From Terriglobus roseus (GTDB lineage Bacteria > Acidobacteriota > Terriglobia > Terriglobales > Acidobacteriaceae), in the NCBI RefSeq assembly GCF_900105625.1, contig NZ_FNSD01000001.1, positions 868,001 to 932,000 of the forward strand: a stretch of 64,000 nucleotides of DNA. The letters are read 5' to 3'. Shown one piece after another: positions 1 to 7,476 of this stretch (position 1 is its first letter; every line of letters begins with the position of its first letter). The position numbers were made by a program, and so were the translations under genes. The notes under the pieces were generated by a model. The model ran no database searches and had not been told where the DNA came from. It worked only from the letters and a program-made list of their open reading frames with translations.

Positions 1-160
1 TATGCAGGTGCCGCTCATCGGCAAGGCGGCGTCCGCACTGAGCGCTCTGCTGCTGTTGAATGCCGCGGCTGTCTGGGCACTGTGGACGTTCGCCTTCACG
101 CCCGGGCCGCTCTGGAAGATCTGGCGACCCACTCCTGTCCAGCAGGAACCCGCAGGTTAG
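1..160 (+). CDS. C-terminal tail of a membrane protein, probably a glycosyltransferase (partial)
   Basis: The frame beginning at base 2 is open from the window edge to a TAG at 158-160. It encodes about 53 residues with a hydrophobic stretch (ALLLLNAAAVWALWTFAF) followed by a short basic and proline-rich tail, as expected for the last membrane segment of an integral membrane protein. The neighbouring glycosyltransferases suggest a membrane-anchored GT2 enzyme, but no catalytic domain is inside the window, so this is inference. The stop overlaps the stop of the convergent glycosyltransferase gene by a few bases. Frame 1 is also open but gives a low-complexity basic peptide without membrane character. 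Confidence 0.55.
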   Translation, partial: MQVPLIGKAASALSALLLLNAAAVWALWTFAFTPGPLWKIWRPTPVQQEPAG

Positions 161-1239
161 GCTGAAAGAGAGCGCTTGCCGGTGCGGTACAGCCTGGCAT
201 ATGCGGCTTCCATGCATTCCAGGGTAAATTCACGCTCGTAGGTTTCTCGCGCGTTCCTGCTGAGCTCTTCCCGCAGCGCTGGATCCTGCATGATCCGAAG
301 AATCGACTCGGCCATGGCCTTCGCATCACCGACAGGCGATATCAGTCCACCGTGTGAAAGAGCAAGAATCTCCTGCATGCCACCCACCGCAGTCACCACC
401 AAGGGAAGTCCAAGCGACATGCCCTGCAGCAAGGACATGGGAAGCCCTTCCGAAGTGGAGGACATTGCAATGGCATCGGCCGCGCTGAAGAAGCGATCGG
501 TACCTACCTGCTGCCCCCAGAAGGTGACGACATCAGACAGGTTCAATTCACGAGAGAGAGTCTCCAGAGAGGCACGGACCGGTCCATCCCCGACGATGGA
601 GAGTCGCAGGCGCGGATCGACCTGATGTGCGAGCGCGACGGCCTTTAGCAGCGTGCCCAGATCCTTGATGGCGGCCACCCTCCCCACGAACAGCAAGCGG
701 AAGATCCCATCCTGTCGCAGATCGGAAGGAGCATGCTGGACGGCTGAAGCTCCGTTGTAGACACGGACGATTCGATCAACGCGTGCCAGGGGGGTTCCAC
801 GAAGATTCGTGCAGGTGATGTCGCAGATGCCGACGACCCAATCCAGGCATCTCGAGATGATGTTGAACTTAATCTCAGCCGCAGTGTCATACGGAGGGGA
901 AACCAGGCTATGCCGCGTGGCCAGAACACATGCCGCTCCGGAAAGCCGGGCGCCCAGGGCAGCCTGAAGCGTCGGCGCGGGATTATGACAGTGAACGACG
1001 TCAGGCCGCATGACACGAAAGAGGCGCAGATAACGCAACACCGTTTTTGCGGGATGCGCCTCGCCCATTACATGAATGTTGATACCTTCCTCAAGAAGTC
1101 TTTCTCCTAGTATTCCCAGCGTGCTGTAGGCGCATACTGTTACATCGTGACCTTTTTTGCGCTGCAAGCGGCTGAGCTGCGCAACCAACATCTCGGCTCC
1201 GCCCATCTCCATGCTGTAAACAACGTGCACGATCTTCAT
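157..1239 (-). CDS. Glycosyltransferase family 4 (GT-B fold)
   Basis: A 360-residue protein with the two-domain layout of GT4 retaining glycosyltransferases. The N-terminal acceptor domain opens with MKIVHVVYSMEMGGAE, carrying the GGAE loop. The C-terminal donor domain has LLFVGRVAAIKDLGTLL and the nucleotide-sugar-binding segment SEGLPMSLLQGMSLGLP. In typical GT4 enzymes this segment is an E-x7-E motif; here the second Glu is Gln. It probably adds a sugar to a lipid-linked or growing exopolysaccharide at the cytoplasmic face of the membrane. Donor and acceptor cannot be read from sequence. It is divergent from the deacetylase-like gene at 1286 and converges on the upstream membrane-protein tail with a 4-base stop overlap. 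Confidence 0.9.
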   Translation of the reverse strand: MKIVHVVYSMEMGGAEMLVAQLSRLQRKKGHDVTVCAYSTLGILGERLLEEGINIHVMGEAHPAKTVLRYLRLFRVMRPDVVHCHNPAPTLQAALGARLSGAACVLATRHSLVSPPYDTAAEIKFNIISRCLDWVVGICDITCTNLRGTPLARVDRIVRVYNGASAVQHAPSDLRQDGIFRLLFVGRVAAIKDLGTLLKAVALAHQVDPRLRLSIVGDGPVRASLETLSRELNLSDVVTFWGQQVGTDRFFSAADAIAMSSTSEGLPMSLLQGMSLGLPLVVTAVGGMQEILALSHGGLISPVGDAKAMAESILRIMQDPALREELSRNARETYEREFTLECMEAAYARLYRTGKRSLSA

Positions 1240-1285
1240 CCGTAATCAAACGATACGCGATGGAGACGATGCCACTGGATAAGCG

Positions 1286-2362
1286 ATGAATCTTCCTAGA
1301 CACGCCGAGCTGTGGCTTGCGCCATACCTCAAGAACCGGCTTGAACACGCTCTGAACCGCACTCCCCCCAAGCGGTTGTGGGTGTCCCTGACAGACCACT
1401 GGGAGCCGTGGGGAGGAAACGCGAGCGAAGAGACGGCTACTGCGCGCGTCAAAGCATGGACCGATCACTGGCCCAAGATCGCATGGGACGCACCGCCCGA
1501 CGCAACGGGCCGGCCCCCTTGCTACACCTTCTTCTATCCGCAGGAGGAGTACCACGCGAAGACGCTGAGTGCCCTGGAGCCGATGGTGGCGGACGGCGTC
1601 GGCGATGTGGAAGTCCACATTCACCACAAAGACGACACAGCGGAAACTTTCTCGGAAAAGATTCGGCACTTCTGTCAGCAGCTTCGGTACGACCACAACA
1701 TGCTGCGCGAGCGTGACGGCCAGATCATCTTTGGGTTCATTCACGGGAACTGGGCGCTGGACAACTCCTACCCCGACGGACGCCTGTGCGGTGTGAACGG
1801 TGAGATCTCCGTGCTGTCGAAGCTTGGCTGTTATGCGGACTTCACCATGCCTTCCCTGCCCTCGGTGACGCAGGGTCGCGTCGTGAACCAGGTCTATTGG
1901 GCGACTGGATCGCCTGACCGCAGCAAGAGCTACGATCGCGGCGTACAAGCGACAGTAGGCGGCGGGCGTCAGGGCGAGTTGTTGCTGATTACAGGCCCGC
2001 TGGGCGTTCGCTTTCGCGGCCGCCTGGTGCCGCGTATCGAAACAGGTGAGATCGCCGTCTATGACTGCCCGACGGCATACCGCGTGGAGCGATGGCTTGA
2101 CCTTGCCCCGCGCATTGGCGACGATCTGTTCCTGAAGCTGCACGCGCATGGTGCTCGCGAAGACAACGCCCGCGCGCTGCTTGGAACGGGAGGACTTGCT
2201 CCCATGTTCCGCTGGCTTGCACAGGCGGCGGCCCACCGCGGTATGGAACTACGGTGGGCCAGCGCCTTTGAGATGGCCTCGGCGGTCGAGAGGCTGACGC
2301 AATCGCGCCCGGACGCTAGTTCGCTGCCGGTGGCCGAGAGGGCTTCAACGAAAGCTTTGTGA
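1286..2362 (+). CDS. Polysaccharide-deacetylase-like protein of a glycan locus
   Basis: A 358-residue soluble protein without signal peptide. I do not recognise a named family with certainty. Blocks rich in His, Asp and Trp (WVSLTDHWEPWGG, VEVHIHHKDDTAE, FGFIHGNWALDNS, LGCYADFTMPS) resemble metal-ligand strands of the glycoside hydrolase/deacetylase barrel superfamily, in which His/Asp triads bind a divalent cation. That, with placement among glycosyltransferases and a nucleotide-sugar dehydrogenase, suggests it modifies a glycan or glycan precursor. The ATG at 1286 follows a weak GGATAAG. Its last 47 bases overlap the 3' end of the convergent dehydrogenase gene. It could instead be a hydrolase or a catalytically inactive relative. 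Confidence 0.7.
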   Translation: MNLPRHAELWLAPYLKNRLEHALNRTPPKRLWVSLTDHWEPWGGNASEETATARVKAWTDHWPKIAWDAPPDATGRPPCYTFFYPQEEYHAKTLSALEPMVADGVGDVEVHIHHKDDTAETFSEKIRHFCQQLRYDHNMLRERDGQIIFGFIHGNWALDNSYPDGRLCGVNGEISVLSKLGCYADFTMPSLPSVTQGRVVNQVYWATGSPDRSKSYDRGVQATVGGGRQGELLLITGPLGVRFRGRLVPRIETGEIAVYDCPTAYRVERWLDLAPRIGDDLFLKLHAHGAREDNARALLGTGGLAPMFRWLAQAAAHRGMELRWASAFEMASAVERLTQSRPDASSLPVAERASTKAL

Positions 2363-3614
2363 GATCCAGCACGGGCAGACCACTGTTGCGGATCGCGGCG
2401 GCTGTTTCGGCGGTGGGTTTCTGCGCAATCACGATTGCGTCGACCGCGCCGAGCAGCCCGTCAAGGGTCCGCTCCATCAGGCGACCGATGTGTGGAAGGG
2501 CCGAGACCACGAAGCTGAGATTGCTTCCATAGATCTCATCGAGACGAATATGCGGATCGAAGATGCGCGTCTCACGACCTTTGCCGAGCAGGTGCTCGAC
2601 GATGGTGATAACAGGGCTCTCACGAAGGTCGTCCGTGTCTTCCTTGAAGGCAAGGCCGAAGATGCCAATTCGCTTGCCGGGTAGAGCAAAGATGTCCCGG
2701 ATGCTGCGACGAAGATGTTCCTCGTTTGCCGGCAGGACCGCTTCCAACATCGGCAGCTTCACGTCCAGGCGTGAGGCACGGAAGGTCAACGCTCGCAGAT
2801 CCTTTGGCAGGCACGATCCACCGAACGCAAATCCGGGCTTCATGTAAGCAGGCGAAATATTTAGTTTCACGTCCTTACACATGGTTTCCATGACCTGCAT
2901 AGGATCGACCCCAAGTTCGGCGGCAAGCGAACCAATCTCATTCGCGAAACCGATCTTGACGGCATGGAAGGCATTGCAGGCGTACTTGATCATCTCGGCA
3001 GTGCGCAGGGATACGACAGCGCGTTCGACGGGCAAACCGTCATACAAGCCCGCCACGAGCTCAGCAGCAGCCTCTGTGGTCCCGCCAACGACCAGCAAGG
3101 ATGGCTCCAGGAAGTCCTTGACCGCAGTGCCCTCACGGAGAAACTCCGGATTGGAGGCAACGGCGACATTCGCGTGCGAGGAGAAGATGGTCTCCTGCAG
3201 GCTCTCGCAGGTACCGGGAAAGACTGTGCTGCGGACCGTAACGACCAAGGGACGCTCGCGTGGCTGCATCAGATCGGCGATCTCCGCACACACGCGCCGT
3301 AGTTGGCTCAGATCGATGTTGCCGTTTGCCTGGGAAGGCGTGCCGACACACAGGAGCACGACGTCGGCCTGTGCGATCGCCTCAGCATCAAGCCCACCCG
3401 CCCGTAAACGTCCCGCGGAGACGTTCTGCTCGATCAGTTCTTCGAGCCCCGGCTCGTAGAAGGGCGAACGCCGCTGGTTGATGGTGGATACTTTGTACTG
3501 GTCCCGGTCAACACCGAGAACTTTATGGCCCAGGGAAGCAAGACATGCGGAACTGACGCATCCAACATAGCCGAGCCCCATAACGATTACATTCTTACTT
3601 GAAGCGCTTTCCAT
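2316..3614 (-). CDS. UDP-glucose/GDP-mannose 6-dehydrogenase family, AlgD-like
   Basis: About 432 residues, the usual length for NAD-dependent nucleotide-sugar 6-dehydrogenases, which oxidise the sugar C6 alcohol to a carboxylate in two steps. The N-terminal Rossmann motif is GLGYVGCVSSACLASLG. The central helix domain carries the catalytic-Cys motif FAFGGSCLPKDLRAL, preceded by LNISPAYMKPG. This block is closest, from memory, to GDP-mannose dehydrogenase (AlgD) rather than to UDP-glucose dehydrogenases, so the product may be GDP-mannuronate. The ATG at 3614 is preferred over 3620 because AAGGA sits at a suitable distance. It is divergent from the GT4 gene at 3698 and would supply a uronic acid donor to the glycosyltransferases around it. 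Confidence 0.88.
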   Translation of the reverse strand: MESASSKNVIVMGLGYVGCVSSACLASLGHKVLGVDRDQYKVSTINQRRSPFYEPGLEELIEQNVSAGRLRAGGLDAEAIAQADVVLLCVGTPSQANGNIDLSQLRRVCAEIADLMQPRERPLVVTVRSTVFPGTCESLQETIFSSHANVAVASNPEFLREGTAVKDFLEPSLLVVGGTTEAAAELVAGLYDGLPVERAVVSLRTAEMIKYACNAFHAVKIGFANEIGSLAAELGVDPMQVMETMCKDVKLNISPAYMKPGFAFGGSCLPKDLRALTFRASRLDVKLPMLEAVLPANEEHLRRSIRDIFALPGKRIGIFGLAFKEDTDDLRESPVITIVEHLLGKGRETRIFDPHIRLDEIYGSNLSFVVSALPHIGRLMERTLDGLLGAVDAIVIAQKPTAETAAAIRNSGLPVLDLTKLSLKPSRPPAAN

Positions 3615-3697
3615 GAACATCCTTGCTGCGGCGCGTATGCACGCGGACGCACGTGAGTGTTATACGTAAAAAGGTTTGAAGGAGTTGTGCCGCAGAC

Positions 3698-4891
3698 ATG
3701 AAGATCCTCTGGGTCAGTCCTTTTTTCCTTCATCCAACAGATCGCGGCGGCCAGATACGGACACTCGGCACTCTTAAAGAGTTGCACAAACGTCATGAGG
3801 TCCACTTCTGCGCATTGAATGCTTCCAGTAACACGGAAGGACCACAGCGCGCCGGGGAGTACTCCACCCGATCCTTTGCAGTTCCTCATGATCCCATCCC
3901 GCGGGCTTCCCTTCGCATTCTGCCGCAACTCTTTCAGGCAATCTTCTCGCCGATACCACTCGCCGTCTCTCGATACCATTCCACCGCGCTGGAGCGGGTC
4001 ATCGCCGAAAGACTGGCGGAAGAACGCTACGACTCAGTGGTATGCGACTTCCTGGCATGTGCCCCGAACTTCCGCGAGATGGAACCCGCTGTGCTATTTC
4101 AGCACAACGTAGAGACAACAATCTGGCAACGTCATGCGGAACAAACTTCATCGTCGCTTCGCCGACGCTTCTTCGGGTTGCAGGCCCGCAAGATGGCGGC
4201 GTATGAAGCACAAATCTGCCGTAGATCGCGGTTTGTCATCGCCGTCTCAGACATTGATGCGAGTCGCATGCGCAATGACTTCTCGGTCACTCGGGTCGCC
4301 AGCGTGTCGACCGGCGTGGACGTCGATTCGCTCGCGCCACCACCCCATGCTGACCCGGTCAGCGATCTGATCTTCTCAGGCTCGATGGACTGGCTGCCCA
4401 ACATCGATGCGATGGAGTTTTTTCTGAAAGAGATCTTCCCGCTGGTGCAGCAGGAGCTACCCAGAACCACGCTGACCATCGCGGGGCGTGCGCCGGACGA
4501 GCGCGTCCTGCGCGCCGCAGAGGGAGTCGCAGGCGTCACCGTGACTGGCAGTGTCCCGGACATGCGCCCTTATCTTTGGGGATCGAAGGTTTCGATCATC
4601 CCCTTGCGTATCGGCGGCGGGACACGCCTTAAGGTCTACGAGAGCATGGCTGCGGGCGTGCCCATTGTCTCAACGACCATCGGAGCCGAGGGCCTTACGT
4701 ATACTCCGGGTCGTGACCTTTTGATTGGCGATACTCCCCAGCAGTTCGCACAGCAGTGTGTGCGGATGTTACGCGATGCGGACGATCGTGCCGCAGTAGC
4801 CGGTAATGCCATGCGACTGGTCCGGGACAACTTCTCATGGGCCGCTGTCACCCAGGAGTTCGAAGCGATTCTGCAGCAAAATCGCCTATAG
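3698..4891 (+). CDS. Glycosyltransferase family 4
   Basis: A 397-residue GT-B enzyme starting MKILWVSPFFLHPTDRGGQIR, where the GGQ loop is the acceptor-side glycine loop. The C-terminal half holds FSGSMDWLPNIDAMEFF and IIPLRIGGGTRLKVYESMAAG, the form found in the exosortase-associated and polysaccharide-type GT4 subgroup. It is cytoplasmic and expected to transfer a hexose from a nucleotide donor to a polysaccharide repeat unit. The next GT4 gene begins 14 bases downstream, so the two are probably co-transcribed and act in consecutive steps. GAAGGAG lies upstream of the ATG at a somewhat long spacing. Donor specificity is not readable. Confidence 0.9.
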   Translation: MKILWVSPFFLHPTDRGGQIRTLGTLKELHKRHEVHFCALNASSNTEGPQRAGEYSTRSFAVPHDPIPRASLRILPQLFQAIFSPIPLAVSRYHSTALERVIAERLAEERYDSVVCDFLACAPNFREMEPAVLFQHNVETTIWQRHAEQTSSSLRRRFFGLQARKMAAYEAQICRRSRFVIAVSDIDASRMRNDFSVTRVASVSTGVDVDSLAPPPHADPVSDLIFSGSMDWLPNIDAMEFFLKEIFPLVQQELPRTTLTIAGRAPDERVLRAAEGVAGVTVTGSVPDMRPYLWGSKVSIIPLRIGGGTRLKVYESMAAGVPIVSTTIGAEGLTYTPGRDLLIGDTPQQFAQQCVRMLRDADDRAAVAGNAMRLVRDNFSWAAVTQEFEAILQQNRL

Positions 4892-4905
4892 GTGCGAAGC
4901 AAGGT

Positions 4906-6096
4906 ATGTTGAGCGAACTGAAGCGGCGAAAGCTGAAAGTGGCAGTCATTACCGATTACTTCCCAACCTCCGTGCAGCCGTGGGCCGGCCACTCTGCGTA
5001 CCAGACGCTTCTAAGGCTTGCGAAGCAGTGTGATGTGGAAGTGTTTTACCCCGAATCGGTGTATCCCAAGGTCTTCACCCCACGGAGCCGGACTTACCAT
5101 TCGCTGGACCGGACCTATGAACCACCTGGCTTGGTCACACACTATCTTCCGTTCTGGGCGATGCCTGTGATCTCCCGTCCTTTGAACGGATGGCTCGCGG
5201 CTCGCGCCGTTCGCAAACAAGTGGAAGCGTTTGCACCGGATGTCATCCTGAGCTACATCGTCTATCCGGACGGGTATGCCGCAGTCCGAGTCGCCAGGCG
5301 CCTCCACATTCCTGCCGTACTCACGGCGATCGGCTCTGACCTGAACCGCATCAGCGGTTCGCTTGTGAAGCGCATGACACGCTACGCACTGCGCAGGGCG
5401 ACGGCGGTTGTAACCGTCAGTCGTGATTTACTCGTGACGGCTCGGCGCCTGGGCGCACGGGTCGAGCGCAGCGAAGCCATCCTGAACGGATGCGACACCC
5501 AGAAATTCAGGCCAAGGGATCGCCTCTCCGCACGCAAGACGCTGGATGTACCGCTCAACCAGCAGATCGTGCTGTACGTCGGCCGGCTTGACCTCCGCAA
5601 GGGCCTCATCGAACTCATCGAGGCAATGGCAGCCCTGCGCCAGCGCCGGCCCAAAGTGCACTGCTACATCGTGGGCGAAGGAGCGGATCGTACCCTGCTG
5701 AACGATTGCGTGGCGCGCTGTGAGATGGAATCGCACATCACCTTCGTCCCATCCTGCTCGACCGAACGCGTTGCGACCTGGATCGCCGCTGCAGACCTGC
5801 TCACCTTGCCTTCGTATAAAGAAGGCTGCCCGAATGTGATCCTGGAGAGTCTCTGCTCCGGCCGGCCAGTGGTTGCGACGAACGTGGGCGGCATCCCCGA
5901 GCTCATGGACGAGGCGAGTGGCAGGCTCGTCGCACCGAAGAAAGTGGATCAGCTTACCCGGGCGCTCGATGAAGTCCTATCGGAGCATTGGAACGCGGAC
6001 GCATTGGCGGACAAACACCATAGGAACTGGCAGGATGTCAGCGATGACCTGTATGCAGTGCTGGAAAAGGCGACCGGAATAACCGACCGCTCCTAA
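4906..6096 (+). CDS. Glycosyltransferase family 4
   Basis: About 396 residues from the ATG at 4906. A longer open frame back to 4837 lies inside the preceding gene and adds a non-conserved leader, so the downstream start is chosen. The core begins KLKVAVITDYFPTSVQPWAG. The donor domain has LYVGRLDLRKGLIELIEAM and an intact E-x7-E motif in EGCPNVILESLCSGRPVVAT, followed by NVGGIPEL. It is a retaining glycosyltransferase of the polysaccharide locus, in tandem with the preceding GT4. Its TAA stop overlaps the TAG of the convergent AAA+ gene (6093-6096). Confidence 0.9.
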   Translation: MLSELKRRKLKVAVITDYFPTSVQPWAGHSAYQTLLRLAKQCDVEVFYPESVYPKVFTPRSRTYHSLDRTYEPPGLVTHYLPFWAMPVISRPLNGWLAARAVRKQVEAFAPDVILSYIVYPDGYAAVRVARRLHIPAVLTAIGSDLNRISGSLVKRMTRYALRRATAVVTVSRDLLVTARRLGARVERSEAILNGCDTQKFRPRDRLSARKTLDVPLNQQIVLYVGRLDLRKGLIELIEAMAALRQRRPKVHCYIVGEGADRTLLNDCVARCEMESHITFVPSCSTERVATWIAAADLLTLPSYKEGCPNVILESLCSGRPVVATNVGGIPELMDEASGRLVAPKKVDQLTRALDEVLSEHWNADALADKHHRNWQDVSDDLYAVLEKATGITDRS

Positions 6097-7190
6097 TAGT
6101 TCGCGGCGTGAAGGGCGCTGGAAGGAATCGTATGCACGTTGGACTCGTTATGCTGCGAAGCACCGTAGTCGCTTAGCTTGTACAGCAACGAGCGGTAGCT
6201 GATGCTGAGCCACTTCGCCGTCTTCTGCCGGTTCCAGCCGTTCGCCTGCAGAACCTTCAGAATGATCTGACGCTCGAGATCCTGCGTGACTTGCCGCGTG
6301 ATTTCTTTCAACGCGACAGGGTGGCTCACGTCCACCTGATCCAGTGCCCAGTTGCGAGTCAGACCATTCTTTGAATCCATAAGCTCACGCGTGATGAGTT
6401 CTTCGGACCCCATGAGCACGAAGTTCCGGAGCAGGTTATCCATCTGGCGTATGTTTCCCGGCCAAAAGTATCCCTCCATCATCTGCATCACGTCCTGGGA
6501 AAGAATCGGTCGCGGCCGCATGGTTTCGCGTGAGTGCTTCTCAAGAAAGAATTCGACCAGGCCACGGATATCCTCTGACCGCTCTCGAAGAGGTGGCAGA
6601 ATGACCTTGACCGCATTGATGCGATAGAGCAAATCAATTCTGAATTTGCCTGCGTCAATCAAGCCCTGCAAATCCACAGTGGTCGTGGAGATCACCCGCA
6701 CAAACCGCCCGCCGGAAGGCCTCGTATCGTGCTGATTCAGTATGATGAGAAGCTTCGACTGTGATGTCAGATCCAATTCGTGGATACCATCCAACAGCAC
6801 GGTGCCACCGTCACGGAGCAATGTCGCCAGTTCCGATTCCGCTGAACTAGCTTCGAGCAAATCGTCTAGTACTGTTGTGATCTCTTCCCGGGAGACGCAA
6901 CTCAGCTTGGCGAGGCGATCCGAATTCTTGGACTGCAGATGAAGCAGTTCAGCTACAACATCCTTGCCGGTTCCGCTCTCACCTTCAAGCAGCACCGGAA
7001 GATCCGTCTGCGCGAGAAGTTCGAGGTTCCGCCTGATCTGTTGCATATGGAGCGTGCGGCCGAAAAACGAACTCGCAAACGTCGACGAAGGCGAGAGAAA
7101 GGGCCGCTTTGCAGGGTTCAGAAGTGTCATCAGATTGCTGCTCAAAGTTGTGTTGTGCACACCAACAGCCAATCGCGAAAGCGATTGCAC
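6093..7190 (-). CDS. Degenerate sigma-54-type AAA+ regulator lacking GAFTGA
   Basis: About 365 residues with the layout AAA+ domain then Fis-type helix-turn-helix and no receiver or other sensor domain. Walker A is GESGTGKD (residues 70-77), the arginine-finger region is FRIDLLYRIN (183-192), and the C-terminal HTH is NGWNRQKTAKWLSISYRSLL. Two hallmarks of sigma-54 activators are missing: the GAFTGA loop between Walker A and B is deleted, and Walker B reads LLDG where LLDE is expected. The protein therefore should not remodel sigma-54 holoenzyme by the usual mechanism. The HTH resembles that of the divergent complete activator at 7477, so it may bind the same sites or co-assemble. The start is unsure: GTG at 7190, or ATG at 7130. 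Confidence 0.88.
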   Translation of the reverse strand: MQSLSRLAVGVHNTTLSSNLMTLLNPAKRPFLSPSSTFASSFFGRTLHMQQIRRNLELLAQTDLPVLLEGESGTGKDVVAELLHLQSKNSDRLAKLSCVSREEITTVLDDLLEASSAESELATLLRDGGTVLLDGIHELDLTSQSKLLIILNQHDTRPSGGRFVRVISTTTVDLQGLIDAGKFRIDLLYRINAVKVILPPLRERSEDIRGLVEFFLEKHSRETMRPRPILSQDVMQMMEGYFWPGNIRQMDNLLRNFVLMGSEELITRELMDSKNGLTRNWALDQVDVSHPVALKEITRQVTQDLERQIILKVLQANGWNRQKTAKWLSISYRSLLYKLSDYGASQHNESNVHTIPSSALHAANY

Positions 7191-7235
7191 GACACGCCAA
7201 TTTGTGCCATCTTAAGCAAGTTTTAAGTGGTGATG

Positions 7236-7251
7236 TGCAAACTGGTTGCCT
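7236..7251 (-). promoter_or_regulatory. Predicted sigma-54 (-24/-12) promoter for the degenerate AAA+ gene
   Basis: On the minus strand the 16 bases read AGGCAACCAGTTTGCA. GG and GC are spaced exactly ten bases apart, and GGCA and TTTGCA match the consensus TGGCACG-N4-TTGCA at most positions. Transcription would start near 7225, about 35 bases before the GTG at 7190. The location next to a complete sigma-54 activator gene supports it. It was found by eye, without a matrix score. Confidence 0.6.
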
Positions 7252-7476
7252 GCCGAGGCGAAGGTGGGCACAGACAAATTAGGCCCGGTAAAACATTTAT
7301 CGCTTTTATGAAATAAATCACCACTATGACGTCACGACCTAAATAATTTTTGGCCCACTTTAGCCCATATGCAACGTTTTGCATGTATTGCCTATCAAAG
7401 GGAAAGGCGGTACTTTGGTTAGCAACAAGCACCTCAAGTAGCGATCCATTTACCACTTCTCTCCCCGGAGTTTCCC

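Noticed and set aside
1-176. Frame-1 reading at the window start as the real gene tail
   Set aside because: It is open but gives an Arg/Ala-rich peptide without membrane or domain character; frame 2 has a convincing membrane segment.
7415-7431. Second sigma-54 promoter upstream of the activator
   Set aside because: Spacing of GG and GC is right, but only about 7 of 12 fixed positions match, so it is not listed as a feature.
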